Shown piece by piece: positions 36,422 to 45,715 of a DNA stretch of 64,000 bases (within the stretch, counting starts at the first letter, position 1; every line of letters begins with the position of its first letter). Location: the NCBI RefSeq assembly GCF_022760965.1, contig NZ_JAKVIJ010000002.1, positions 319,066 through 383,065 on the forward strand, read 5' to 3'. Below the pieces are notes generated by a model. The model was not told the DNA's origin. It was given only the letters and a program-made list of their open reading frames with translations, and searched no databases. A program made the position numbers and the translations under genes. Source of the stretch: Simplicispira sedimenti (GTDB taxonomy: Bacteria > Pseudomonadota > Gammaproteobacteria > Burkholderiales > Burkholderiaceae_C).

Positions 36422-37273
36422 TTATTTTTCCGAGTCCACCAGACCCTTGACGAACCATTTCTGCATGAGCAGCACCACCAGCGCGGGCGGGATCATGGCC
36501 AGGATGGCCGTGGCCATGACGATGTTCCAGTCGTTGGCGGCGTCGCCGCCCGAGATCATGCGCTTGATGCCCATGACCACGGGGTACATGGATTCGTCGG
36601 TGGTCACCAGCAGCGGCCAGAGGTACTGGTTCCAGCCGTAGATGAACTGAATGACGAACAGTGCCGCGATGCTGGTGCGTGACAGCGGCAGCAGCACGTC
36701 CCAGAAAAAGCGCATGGGCCCGGCGCCGTCCACGCGCGCGGCCTCCACCAGCTCGTCGGGCACGGTCAGGAAGAACTGGCGGAACAGGAAGGTGGCCGTG
36801 GCCGAGGCAATGAGCGGCACCGTGAGACCGGCATAGCTGTTGAGCATGCCGAGGTCGGAGACCACCTGGTAGGTCGGGCCGATGCGCACCTCCACCGGTA
36901 GCATCAGCGTGACGAAGATGGCCCAGAAGAAGAACATGCGCCCCGGAAAGCGGAAATAGACGATGGCAAAGGCCGACAGCAGCGAGATGGCGATCTTGCC
37001 GATGGCGATGACCAGTGCGGTGACCAGGCTCACCGCCATCATGCGGCCCACGGGCGCGGTAGAGGCCGCGCTGCCGCTGGTGCCGTTGATGGCGTGGGTG
37101 AAGTTTTCGATCAGGTGCGGGCCGGGCAACAAGGGCATGGGGGTCTGCACGATCTCCTGCGCCGTGTGCGTGCTGGCCACAAAGGTGATGTAGAGCGGAA
37201 AGGCCACCACGATGACGCCCAGGATGAGCACCAGGTGCGAGATGGCGGTGGCAAGAGGGCGGCGTTCGACCAT
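36422..37273 (-). CDS. ugpE: Glycerol-3-phosphate ABC importer, permease 2
   Basis: Membrane subunit of 283 residues with about six hydrophobic segments and the EAA-loop motif ELVEAARVDGAGPMRFFWDVLLPL, which contacts UgpC. It starts two bases after ugpA. MalG-type family member; the identity comes from the gene set. Confidence 0.95.
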   Translation of the reverse strand: MVERRPLATAISHLVLILGVIVVAFPLYITFVASTHTAQEIVQTPMPLLPGPHLIENFTHAINGTSGSAASTAPVGRMMAVSLVTALVIAIGKIAISLLSAFAIVYFRFPGRMFFFWAIFVTLMLPVEVRIGPTYQVVSDLGMLNSYAGLTVPLIASATATFLFRQFFLTVPDELVEAARVDGAGPMRFFWDVLLPLSRTSIAALFVIQFIYGWNQYLWPLLVTTDESMYPVVMGIKRMISGGDAANDWNIVMATAILAMIPPALVVLLMQKWFVKGLVDSEK

Positions 37274-37275
37274 GG

Positions 37276-38163
37276 TCAGTAGTTCACTTTACGTTCCACG
37301 TAGCGGAACTGGATGATGGTGAGCACCACCACAATGGCCATCAGCACCACCGACTGCGCGGCCGAGCCGCCCAGGTCCAGCGCCTTGAAGCCGTCGTAAT
37401 ACACCTTGTAGACCAGGATGGCCGTGTCCTTGCCGGGGCCGCCCTCGGTCGTGGCGTCCACGATGGCGAAGGTGTCGAAGAAGGCATAGACGATGTTGAT
37501 GACCAGCAGGAAGAAGGTGGTGGGCGAGAGCAGCGGGAAGACGATGCTCCAGAAGCGCCGCCACGGCCCTGCGCCGTCGATGGCGGCGGCTTCGATCAGG
37601 GACTTGGGGATGGATTGCAGCCCCGCCAGGAAGAACAGGAAGTTGTAGGAAATGTGCTTCCACACGGCGGCAAACACGATCAACGCCATGGCCTGGTTGC
37701 TGTTGAGCAGGTGGTTCCATTCCACCCCGATCTGGCGCAGCGCATAGCTCACGATGCCGATGGACGGCGCAAACATGAACAACCACAGCACCCCGGCCAC
37801 GGCGGGTGCCACGGCGTAGGGCCAGATCAGCAGCGTCTTGTAGAACGACGCGCCGCGCACCACGCGGTCGGCAAACACCGCCAGCGCCAGCGACAGCACC
37901 AGGCCCAGCACCGCCACCAGCACCGAGAACACAGCCGTGGTCTTGAAGGACGCGATGTAGCTTTCGTCACCCCACAGGCGTTGGAAATTCTCCAGCCCGA
38001 CCCATTCGACCGAGGTGCCAAAGGCGTCCTGCTGCTGGAGCGACTGCACCAGCGCCTGGCCGGCGGGCCAGAAGAAGAACACGGCGATCACCACCACCTG
38101 CGGCGCCAGCAGCACGGCGGGGAGCCACCAGCTCTTGAAGCGCACCCGTTTTTCTATGGTCAA
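37276..38163 (-). CDS. ugpA: Glycerol-3-phosphate ABC importer, permease 1
   Basis: Membrane subunit of 295 residues. The EAA-loop is KSLIEAAAIDGAGPWRRFWSIVFPLL. Six to seven hydrophobic segments are visible, the first near WWLPAVLLAPQVVVIAVFFFW. It is separated from ugpB by a strong hairpin at 38185-38209. Confidence 0.95.
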   Translation of the reverse strand: MTIEKRVRFKSWWLPAVLLAPQVVVIAVFFFWPAGQALVQSLQQQDAFGTSVEWVGLENFQRLWGDESYIASFKTTAVFSVLVAVLGLVLSLALAVFADRVVRGASFYKTLLIWPYAVAPAVAGVLWLFMFAPSIGIVSYALRQIGVEWNHLLNSNQAMALIVFAAVWKHISYNFLFFLAGLQSIPKSLIEAAAIDGAGPWRRFWSIVFPLLSPTTFFLLVINIVYAFFDTFAIVDATTEGGPGKDTAILVYKVYYDGFKALDLGGSAAQSVVLMAIVVVLTIIQFRYVERKVNY

Positions 38164-38177
38164 AAGAGGACTCCTGC

Positions 38178-38209
38178 ATCAAAAACGGCCGGGCATGGGA
38201 CCCGGCCGT
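38178..38209 (-). terminator. Intercistronic hairpin between ugpB and ugpA
   Basis: ACGGCCGGG pairs perfectly with CCCGGCCGT across a 7-nt loop; on the minus strand TTTTTG follows. It looks like a terminator inside the operon. Partial read-through would give more binding protein than permease, a common arrangement in ABC operons. Confidence 0.8.
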
Positions 38210-38229
38210 GTTGCGAATGGACCCAAGGC

Positions 38230-39537
38230 TTACTTGTTGGCCTTCTGGAAGCGCTCCAGTTGCTCGTTGCCGCGCTTGACGGCAGCGTCCAATGCTTCCT
38301 TGGCCGTCTTCTTGCCGGCCCAGACCAGCTCCAGCTCCTCGTCCATGATGGCGCGGATCTGGTTGAAGTTGCCCAGGCGCACACCACGCGACTTGTCGGT
38401 GGTCTTGCGGATCATCTGGTTCACGGCCGTGTCGGTGCCGGGGTTCTGCTTGTAAAAGCCTGCCTTCTCGGTCATCTCGAACGAGGCCAGGGTGATGGGC
38501 AGGTAGCCCGTGCGCTGGTGGCTGGCGGCCTGCACTTCGGGGTTGGTCAGGTACTGGAAGAACGCAGCCACGCCCTTGTATTCCGCGGGCTTCTTGCCTG
38601 CCATGACCCACAGCGAGGCGCCGCCGATGATGGTGTTCTGCGGTGCGCCCTGCACGTCGGGGTAGTAGGGCAGGGGGGCAATGCCGAAGTCGAACTTGGC
38701 GTTCTTCTTGATGCTGGCGTAGGTGGAAGAACTGGCGGTGGCCATGGCGCATTCACCCGAGTAGAACGGCGCATCGCCCTTGTTGCCACGGCCACGGTAG
38801 TGGAACAGGCCCTGCTTGGCCATGTTGGCCAGGTTTTCGATGTGGCGCACATGCAACGGGCTGTTGAAGGCCAGGCGCGCGCTGGTGCCGCCAAAGCCGT
38901 TGTTCTGCGTGGCAAACAGCGTGTTGTGCCAGGTGGAGAAGCTCTCCAGCTGCGTCCAGCCTTGCCAGCTCGTGGTGAACGGGCAGCTCACGCCCGAGGC
39001 CTTGAGCTTGGCGGCGGCCGAGACCAGTTCAGGCCAGGTGCTTGGCGGCTTGTTCGGGTCCAGGCCCGCCTTCTTGAACAAGTCCTTGTTGTAGTTGAGC
39101 ACCGTGGTCGAGCTGTTGAAGGGGTAGCTCAGCATTTCGCCGCTGGGGGCGGTGTAGTAACCCACCACGGCCGGGATGTAGGCCTTGGGGTCGAACTTGT
39201 GGCCGGCATCCGCCATGACCTTGCCCACGGGCACCACGGCGCCCTTGGCCGCCATCATGGTGGCGGTGCCCACTTCGTACACCTGCAGGATGTGCGGCGC
39301 GTTGCCCGCGCGGAAGGCAGCGATGGAGGCCGTCATGGACTCGTCATAGGTGCCCTTGTAGGTGGGCACGATCTTGTAGTCCTTCTGGCTGGCGTTGAAG
39401 TTGTTGGCGATGTCCACCACCCAATCATTCAGCCCGCCGGTCATCGAATGCCACCATTGGATTTCGGTCTGTGCAAAGGCGGCGTTGGAGCCCATGGCGG
39501 CCAGGGCGGCGCTCAGGGCCAGCGTACGGAATTTCAT
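38230..39537 (-). CDS. ugpB: Glycerol-3-phosphate ABC importer, periplasmic binding protein
   Basis: Binds sn-glycerol-3-phosphate or its diesters in the periplasm. The product has 435 residues. The signal peptide ends at AAFAQ, and the mature N-terminus TEIQWWHSMTGGLNDWV is typical of UgpB. First gene of ugpBAECQ, with AAGGAG upstream of the start and a possible phosphate-regulation site further up. Confidence 0.95.
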   Translation of the reverse strand: MKFRTLALSAALAAMGSNAAFAQTEIQWWHSMTGGLNDWVVDIANNFNASQKDYKIVPTYKGTYDESMTASIAAFRAGNAPHILQVYEVGTATMMAAKGAVVPVGKVMADAGHKFDPKAYIPAVVGYYTAPSGEMLSYPFNSSTTVLNYNKDLFKKAGLDPNKPPSTWPELVSAAAKLKASGVSCPFTTSWQGWTQLESFSTWHNTLFATQNNGFGGTSARLAFNSPLHVRHIENLANMAKQGLFHYRGRGNKGDAPFYSGECAMATASSSTYASIKKNAKFDFGIAPLPYYPDVQGAPQNTIIGGASLWVMAGKKPAEYKGVAAFFQYLTNPEVQAASHQRTGYLPITLASFEMTEKAGFYKQNPGTDTAVNQMIRKTTDKSRGVRLGNFNQIRAIMDEELELVWAGKKTAKEALDAAVKRGNEQLERFQKANK

Positions 39538-39559
39538 GCGGTTGCTCCTTGGGAAAAGG

Positions 39560-39602
39560 TAGGACAGTGAAAAGCAAACAGCGTATGGCGAAATTGTTAC
39601 AG
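39560..39602 (-). promoter_or_regulatory. Possible Pho-box-like repeats upstream of ugpB
   Basis: On the minus strand CTGTAAC-AATT and CTGTTTG-CTTT start 21 bases apart and are followed by CACTGTC. The matches to the CTGTCAT half-site of PhoB are imperfect. The suggestion rests partly on ugp operons being phosphate-regulated in other bacteria. Confidence 0.3.
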
Positions 39603-39659
39603 AAAGAAGTCGTCACACCCGCGAAGGGCCTTTGTAACCACGTCGGGGCGTCTGGAGTG

Positions 39660-39676
39660 ACCGGGTAAACCCCGGT
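39660..39676. other. Small perfect hairpin in the ugpB-serA gap
   Basis: ACCGGG-TAAAC-CCCGGT, in the 289-bp region between divergent ugpB and serA. It has no T-run. I see no other clear element in this gap apart from the ugpB upstream repeats. Confidence 0.35.
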
Positions 39677-39826
39677 ATGCAGGTGCAAACCCCTTGCCCC
39701 TGACGCTGGTAGTGGCGCCTCTCCAGAAGGCGGTTTTGTGCGCCGCACCATGCTAGGATGGCCCGCCATCCCGAAGCTGGGCGCCCCTGTGGCGGGCCGC
39801 CTGCGCTTCACCGACCCAGGACTGCC

Positions 39827-41056
39827 ATGAACCCCACCTCGCTCGACAAAAGCAAGATCAAGTTTCTGTTGCTCGAAGGCCTGCACCCCTCTGCCTTGCA
39901 GGTGCTGCAAAACGCCGGTTACAGCCAGATCGAATCCCTCTCCGGTGCACTGCCGCAGGACGAACTCATCCAGCGCATCGCTGATGTGCACTTCATCGGC
40001 ATCCGCTCGCGCACCCAGCTCACGGCCGAGGTGCTTGCACACGCGCACAAGCTCGTGGCCATCGGGTGCTTTTGCATCGGCACCAACCAGGTGGACCTGA
40101 ACGCCGCGCGCGACCGGGGCATTGCCGTGTTCAACGCGCCCTATTCCAACACCCGCTCGGTGGCCGAGCTGGTGCTGGCCGAGGCCATTTTGCTGTTGCG
40201 CGGCGTGCCTGAGAAAAATGCCGTGGCGCACCGCGGTGGCTGGCTCAAGAGTGCCGAGAACGCCTTCGAGGCACGCGGCAAGACGCTGGGCATCGTGGGC
40301 TATGGCGCCATTGGCTCGCAGCTCTCGGTGCTGGCCGAGGCGCTGGGCATGCAGGTGGTGTTCCATGACGTGGTGGCCAAGCTGCCGCTGGGCAACGCAC
40401 GTCAGGCGGCCAACCTGAAGGACCTGCTGGCGCAGAGCGACATCGTCTCGCTGCATGTGCCCGAGCTGCCGTCCACGCAGTGGATGATCGGCGCCGCCGA
40501 AATCGCCGCCATGAAGCCGGGCAGTATCCTCATCAATGCCTCGCGCGGAACGGTGGTCGAGATCGAGCCGCTGGCCGATGCGCTCAAGGCTGGCAAGCTG
40601 CTCGGCGCGGCGGTGGACGTGTTCCCGGTCGAGCCGCGCACCAACAAGGATGAATTCGTCTCGCCCCTGCGCGGGCTGGACAACGTCATCATCACGCCGC
40701 ACATCGGCGGCTCCACGCTGGAGGCGCAGGCCAACATCGGCGTGGAAGTGGCCGAGAAGCTCGTGCGCTACAGCGACAACGGCACGACCACCTCGTCGGT
40801 CAACTTCCCGGCCGTGGCCCTGCCGGCCCAGAGTGGCAAGCACCGTCTGCTGCATGTGCACCGCAACGTGCCGGGCGTGCTGTCCGAGATCAACCGCATC
40901 TTCTCCGACAACCAGATCAACGTGTCCGCCCAGTACCTGCAGACCAACGAGGCCATCGGCTATGTGGTGATCGACATCGATGCCGAATCGTCCGAACTGG
41001 CGCTGCAAAAGCTCCAGCAGGTGCCGCACACGCTGCGCTGCCGCGTGCTGTTCTGA
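39827..41056 (+). CDS. serA: D-3-phosphoglycerate dehydrogenase
   Basis: First step of serine synthesis. The product has 409 residues, the E. coli-type length with one ACT domain. NAD-binding GIVGYGAIGSQLSVLAEALG, catalytic Arg/Glu/His in NASRGTVVEIEPL, DVFPVEP and ITPHIGGSTLEAQ, and a C-terminal ACT domain (HVHRNVPGVLSEINRIFSDNQINV) for feedback by serine. Start chosen as the MNPTSLDKSKIKFLLLEG start usual for the family. It lies upstream of a large FAD/Fe-S dehydrogenase. Confidence 0.96.
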   Translation: MNPTSLDKSKIKFLLLEGLHPSALQVLQNAGYSQIESLSGALPQDELIQRIADVHFIGIRSRTQLTAEVLAHAHKLVAIGCFCIGTNQVDLNAARDRGIAVFNAPYSNTRSVAELVLAEAILLLRGVPEKNAVAHRGGWLKSAENAFEARGKTLGIVGYGAIGSQLSVLAEALGMQVVFHDVVAKLPLGNARQAANLKDLLAQSDIVSLHVPELPSTQWMIGAAEIAAMKPGSILINASRGTVVEIEPLADALKAGKLLGAAVDVFPVEPRTNKDEFVSPLRGLDNVIITPHIGGSTLEAQANIGVEVAEKLVRYSDNGTTTSSVNFPAVALPAQSGKHRLLHVHRNVPGVLSEINRIFSDNQINVSAQYLQTNEAIGYVVIDIDAESSELALQKLQQVPHTLRCRVLF

Positions 41057-41107
41057 TCGACAGGGCCTGTCCGCTGCGCTGTGGCAGCGGGCTGGCCGGG
41101 GATGCGT

Positions 41108-41142
41108 CGCCTGCGCTGCAGCGGGCGATGCGTCAATTTTTT
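41108..41142 (+). terminator. Weak terminator candidate after serA
   Basis: CGCCTGC / GCGGGCG stem with a 6-nt loop (one G-T pair), followed nine bases later by a run of six T. A GATGCGTC direct repeat flanks the stem. Confidence 0.35.
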
Positions 41143-41252
41143 AGAATGTCAGGTCCGAGTCTCCCAGGCTGTAGCCTGAGCACAGCGTTTTGCCCCGGCA
41201 AACCCGTTGAGCGCAGGCCCGAGGCGCACTGCCCTAACCCAGGTTCCACCGA

Positions 41253-44200
41253 ATGAATGCCCCCACCGCGTTGGCCGCCCTCACGGCGCAGGCCCCCGAA
41301 CCCGTGCGTTTGCGCGAGATTCCCTACAACTACACGAGCTTTTCGGACCGCGAGATCGTCATCCGCCTGCTGGGGATGAAGGCCTGGGGCACCCTGCAGC
41401 AGCTGCGCCAGGAGCGCCAGACCGGCCGCTCGGCGCGCATGCTCTACGAGGTGCTGGGCGATATCTGGGTGGTGCAGCGCAACCCCTACCTGCAGGACGA
41501 CCTGCTGGACAACCCCCAGCGCCGCCGCCAGCTGGTGCAGGCGCTGGAGCACCGCCTGGGTGAGGTGCAAAAGCGCCGCACCCCCGACAAGGATGCCGCG
41601 CGCGACGCGCTGGTGGGCGAGCTGCTGGAGGCCGCACGCGCTGCGGTGGGGCGGTTTGACGCCTCGTTCCAGCAGACGGCCGAACTGCGCCGCAAGGCAC
41701 GCCGGGTGCTGGGGCGGCTGACGGCGGGCGACAACATCAAGTTCGACGGCCTCTCGCGCGTGAGCCATGTGACCGACGCGACCGACTGGCGCGTGGAATA
41801 CCCCTTCGTGGTGCTCACCCCCGACACCGAGGCCGAGATGGCCGGGCTGGTCAAGGGCTGCTTCGAGCTGGGGCTGACCGTCATCCCGCGCGGGGGCGGC
41901 ACGGGCTACACCGGCGGCGCCATTCCGCTGACCGACCGCAGCGCCGTCATCAACACCGAAAAGCTCGAGGCCATGACCGAGGTGGAGATGGTGCGCCTGC
42001 CCGGGCTGGACCGCGAGGTGGCCACCATCTGGACCGAAGCCGGTGTGGTGACCCAGCGCGTGGCCGATGCCGCCGAGCGCGGCGGCTACGTGTTTGCCGT
42101 GGACCCCACCAGCGCCGAGGCCTCGTGCATCGGCGGCAACGTCGCCATGAACGCGGGCGGCAAGAAAGCCGTGCTGTGGGGCACGGCGCTGGACAACCTG
42201 GCGAGCTGGCGCATGGTGACGCCTGACGCGCAATGGCTGGAGGTGGTGCGCCTGGACCACAACCTGGGCAAGATCCACGACGCTGCCATGGCCAGCTTTG
42301 AGCTGCGCTACTTCGAAGCCGACGGCAAGACCCCGGTGCGCACCGAGCGGCTGGACATTCCCGGCGCGCAATTCCGCAAGGAGGGCCTGGGCAAGGACGT
42401 GACCGACAAGTTCCTGTCGGGCCTGCCAGGGGTGCAGAAGGAGGGCTGCGACGGCCTCATCACCAGCGCACGCTGGGTGGTGCACCGCATGCCCGCGCAC
42501 ACGCGCACGGTGTGCCTGGAATTCTTCGGCAATGCCAAGGACGCCGTGCCCAGCATCGTCGAGATCAAGGACTTCATGTTCGCCGAGCAAAAGCGCTCGG
42601 GCGTGGTGCTGGCCGGCCTGGAACACCTGGACGACCGCTACCTCAAGGCCGTGGGTTATGCCACCAAGTCCAAGCGCGGCGGGCTGCCCAAGATGGTGCT
42701 GGTGGGCGACATCGCCGGCGACGACCAGGACGCCGTGGCCCGCGCCACCAGTGAGGTGGTGCGCATCGCCAACTCGCGCAGCGGCGAGGGCTTTGTGGCC
42801 ATCAGCCCCGAGGCACGCAAGAAGTTCTGGCTCGACCGCAAGCGCACGGCGGCCATCAGCCGCCACACCAACGCCTTCAAGATCAACGAGGACGTGGTGA
42901 TCCCGCTGCCACGCATGTGGGAATACACCGACGGCATCGAGCGCATCAACATCGAGCTGTCGCTGCGCAACAAGCTGCGCCTGTGCGACGAGCTGGACGC
43001 CTTCCTGCGCCGGGGCAACCTGCCGCTTGGCAAGACCGACGACGCCAGCGAGCTGCCCAGCGCCGAGCTGCTGGAAGACCGCGTGCAGCAGGCCTTGGCC
43101 CTGGTGGCCGAGGTGCGTGCCCTGTGGGCGCAGTGGCTGCGCGAGGTGGACACACTGTTCCCGCAACTGCAGGACCACAGCCTGCGCGCCAGCTGGAAGA
43201 CGCAAATCCGCACCCCGCTGCAGCAGATCTTCAATGGCGGCGCCTTTGCGCCCCTGCTGGCCGAGTGCACGGCCATCCACCAGCGCGTGCTCAAGGGCCG
43301 CGTGTGGGTGGCGCTGCACATGCACGCGGGCGATGGCAACGTGCACACCAACATCCCCGTCAACAGCGACGACTACGAGATGCTGCAGACCGCGCACGAA
43401 GCGGTGGGGCGCATCATGCACCTGGCGCGCAGCCTGGGCGGCGTGATCTCGGGCGAGCACGGCATCGGCATCACCAAGCTGGAGTTTCTGTCCGAAGACG
43501 AGCTGCGCCCCTTTGCGCAGTACAAGCAGCGCGTCGATCCCCACGGCCGCTTCAACAAAGGTAAGTTGCTACGAAATCAGGAGCATTCAGCGCTTGCTGA
43601 GAAAGCGTCAGAGGCCAAAAATGCCCAGGATTCCTTGCCGCTGTTCGCCGACCTGACCAACGCCTACACGCCCAGCTTCGGCCTCATGGGGCACGAGTCG
43701 CTGATCATGCAGCAGAGCGACATCGGCGCCATTGCCGACAGCGTGAAGGACTGCCTGCGCTGCGGCAAGTGCAAGCCCGTGTGCGCCACGCATGTACCGC
43801 GCGCCAACCTGCTGTACTCGCCGCGCAACAAGATCCTGGCCACCTCGCTGCTGGTCGAGGCCTTTTTGTACGAAGAGCAGACGCGCCGGGGCGTGAGCAT
43901 CAAGCACTGGCAGGAGTTCGAGGACGTGTCCGACCACTGCACCGTGTGTCACAAGTGCTACACGCCCTGCCCGGTGAAGATCGACTTCGGCGACGTCACC
44001 ATGAACATGCGCAACCTGCTGCGCAAGATGGGCAAGAAGAGCTGGCGCCCCGGTAACAAGCTGGCCATGGCCATGCTCAATGCCACCAATCCCGACACCA
44101 TCAAGCTGCTGCGCGCCGCCATGGTGGGCGCGGGCTTCAAGGCGCAGCGCATGGCGGTGGACGTGCTGCGCAGCATCTCGCGCCGCCAGACGCAGCGCCC

Positions 44201-45167
44201 GCCTGCCAGCGTGGGCCCGGCGCCGGTCAAGGAGCAGGTGATCCACTTCGTCAACAAGAAGCTCCCCGGCGGTCTGCCCACCAAGACAGCACGCGCGCTG
44301 CTGGACATCGAGAACAAGGACTACGTGCCCATCATCCGCGACCCGGCCACCACCACGGCCGACACGGAGGCAGTGTTCTACTTCCCTGGCTGCGGCTCCG
44401 AGCGTCTGTTCAGCCAGGTGGGCCTGGCCACGCAGGCCATGCTGTGGCATGCGGGCGTGCAGACCGTGCTGCCGCCGGGCTACCTGTGCTGCGGCTACCC
44501 CCAGCGCGGCAGCGGCCAGTTCGACAAGGCCGAGAAGATGATCACCGACAACCGGGTGCTCTTCCACCGCGTGGCCAACACGCTCAACTACCTGGACATC
44601 CAGACCGTGGTGGTGAGTTGCGGCACTTGCTACGACCAGCTCCAGGGCTACGAGTTCGACAAGATCTTCCCTGGCTGCCGCATCATCGACATCCACGAAT
44701 ACCTGCTCGAAAAAGGCATCACGCTGCCGGCTGGGCAGGGCGGCTACCTGTACCACGAGCCCTGCCACAACCCCATGAAGCAGGGCGACTCGATGAAGAC
44801 CGTGCGCGCCCTGGTGGGCGACAAGGTGCTCAAGAGCGAGCGCTGCTGTGGCGAATCGGGCACGCTGGGCGTCACGCGGCCCGACATCTCCACCCAGGTG
44901 CGCTTCCGCAAGGAGCAGGAAATCCGCAAGGGCGAAGCGCAACTGCGCGCCAGCGGCGCCGTGGGCGCGCAGGACAACATCAAGATCCTGACCAGCTGCC
45001 CGAGCTGCCTGCAGGGCATCACGCGCTACCAGGACGACCTCTCCACCGGCCTGCTCGAAGCCGACTACATCGTCATCGAGATGGCCAAGCAGATCATTGG
45101 CGAGAACTGGCTGCCCGAGTACGTGGCCAAGGCCAACGCGGGCGGCATCGAGCGGGTGCTGGTGTGA
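41253..45167 (+). CDS. DUF3683/FAD/Fe-S giant dehydrogenase (possible D-2-hydroxyacid dehydrogenase)
   Basis: The product has 1304 residues and fuses GlcD- and GlcF-like parts. Residues about 1-150 match DUF3683 (IPYNYTSFSDREIVIRLLG). About 180-330 is the FAD PP-loop region (IPRGGGTGYTGGAIPL). About 560-770 is the FAD-oxidase C-terminal domain (HMHAGDGNVHTNIPV, SGEHGIGITK). From about 795 comes a ferredoxin-like part with CLRCGKCKPVC and CTVCHKCYTPC. Two CCG domains (CCGYPQRGSG, CCGESGTLG) follow. The junction between the GlcD-like and GlcF-like parts (772-791) is encoded by a copy of the dispersed repeat. Position after serA suggests oxidation of D-2-hydroxyglutarate, a SerA by-product; this is inferred. 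Confidence 0.9.
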   Translation: MNAPTALAALTAQAPEPVRLREIPYNYTSFSDREIVIRLLGMKAWGTLQQLRQERQTGRSARMLYEVLGDIWVVQRNPYLQDDLLDNPQRRRQLVQALEHRLGEVQKRRTPDKDAARDALVGELLEAARAAVGRFDASFQQTAELRRKARRVLGRLTAGDNIKFDGLSRVSHVTDATDWRVEYPFVVLTPDTEAEMAGLVKGCFELGLTVIPRGGGTGYTGGAIPLTDRSAVINTEKLEAMTEVEMVRLPGLDREVATIWTEAGVVTQRVADAAERGGYVFAVDPTSAEASCIGGNVAMNAGGKKAVLWGTALDNLASWRMVTPDAQWLEVVRLDHNLGKIHDAAMASFELRYFEADGKTPVRTERLDIPGAQFRKEGLGKDVTDKFLSGLPGVQKEGCDGLITSARWVVHRMPAHTRTVCLEFFGNAKDAVPSIVEIKDFMFAEQKRSGVVLAGLEHLDDRYLKAVGYATKSKRGGLPKMVLVGDIAGDDQDAVARATSEVVRIANSRSGEGFVAISPEARKKFWLDRKRTAAISRHTNAFKINEDVVIPLPRMWEYTDGIERINIELSLRNKLRLCDELDAFLRRGNLPLGKTDDASELPSAELLEDRVQQALALVAEVRALWAQWLREVDTLFPQLQDHSLRASWKTQIRTPLQQIFNGGAFAPLLAECTAIHQRVLKGRVWVALHMHAGDGNVHTNIPVNSDDYEMLQTAHEAVGRIMHLARSLGGVISGEHGIGITKLEFLSEDELRPFAQYKQRVDPHGRFNKGKLLRNQEHSALAEKASEAKNAQDSLPLFADLTNAYTPSFGLMGHESLIMQQSDIGAIADSVKDCLRCGKCKPVCATHVPRANLLYSPRNKILATSLLVEAFLYEEQTRRGVSIKHWQEFEDVSDHCTVCHKCYTPCPVKIDFGDVTMNMRNLLRKMGKKSWRPGNKLAMAMLNATNPDTIKLLRAAMVGAGFKAQRMAVDVLRSISRRQTQRPPASVGPAPVKEQVIHFVNKKLPGGLPTKTARALLDIENKDYVPIIRDPATTTADTEAVFYFPGCGSERLFSQVGLATQAMLWHAGVQTVLPPGYLCCGYPQRGSGQFDKAEKMITDNRVLFHRVANTLNYLDIQTVVVSCGTCYDQLQGYEFDKIFPGCRIIDIHEYLLEKGITLPAGQGGYLYHEPCHNPMKQGDSMKTVRALVGDKVLKSERCCGESGTLGVTRPDISTQVRFRKEQEIRKGEAQLRASGAVGAQDNIKILTSCPSCLQGITRYQDDLSTGLLEADYIVIEMAKQIIGENWLPEYVAKANAGGIERVLV
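43568..43625 (+). repeat. Dispersed palindromic repeat, copy I (inside the giant dehydrogenase gene)
   Basis: GCTACGAAATCAGGAGC, then ATTCAGCGCTTGCTGAGAAAGC, with the core partly decayed, then GTCAGAGGCCAAAAATGCC. It is read in frame between the flavin and Fe-S halves of the protein. Confidence 0.8.
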
Positions 45168-45604
45168 TGACCTGTCCGCTGTGCATGACGGACGGCGGAC
45201 AGCTGGTTTGGCGCGGCACGCAGCTGCGCGTGATCCGCGCCGACGAGCCGGGCTTCCCGGCGTTTTACCGCGTGGTCTGGAACGCCCATGTGGCCGAGTT
45301 CTCCGACCTGACGCAGGCCGAGCGCCGGCACTGCATGGACGCCGTCACGGTGGTCGAGCAGGTGTTGCGCGAGCACTTGGCACCCACCAAGGTCAACCTC
45401 GCCGCCCTGGGCAACATGGTGCCGCACCTGCACTGGCATGTGATTGCGCGCTTTGGCTGGGACAGTCACTTTCCGGCGCCGGTGTGGGCCAGTGCGCAGC
45501 GTGAACGCGACAGCGCCCAGGAAGCGGTGCTGCGCGAGCGGCTGCCCGCGCTGGACGCGGCGCTGCACGAGCTTCTGGAACGCAGCCTGCCCAGCGTTGG
45601 GTGA
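45167..45604 (+). CDS. HIT family protein
   Basis: The product has 145 residues with the triad HLHWHVIARF. It begins MTCPLC, a CxxC that may bind zinc. Its start overlaps the stop of the giant dehydrogenase (TGATG), so the two are coupled. It is a different branch from the HIT protein at 11278 (HLHWH rather than HFHMH). The substrate is unknown. Confidence 0.9.
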   Translation: MTCPLCMTDGGQLVWRGTQLRVIRADEPGFPAFYRVVWNAHVAEFSDLTQAERRHCMDAVTVVEQVLREHLAPTKVNLAALGNMVPHLHWHVIARFGWDSHFPAPVWASAQRERDSAQEAVLRERLPALDAALHELLERSLPSVG

Positions 45605-45715
45605 AGCCGCAGACACCGCCTTCCACCCTCACGCGCAACGCGTGCATTGTCAGGGGACTTGCCCAGGCAATGGGACAATGGCGTTGTTCATCTCACTTCC
45701 ACACGATGCATTCCC

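Noticed and set aside
43560..43630. Intein or sequencing artefact in the giant dehydrogenase
   Set aside because: The unusual stretch is only about 20 residues, stays in frame and matches the dispersed repeat seen elsewhere in the window.
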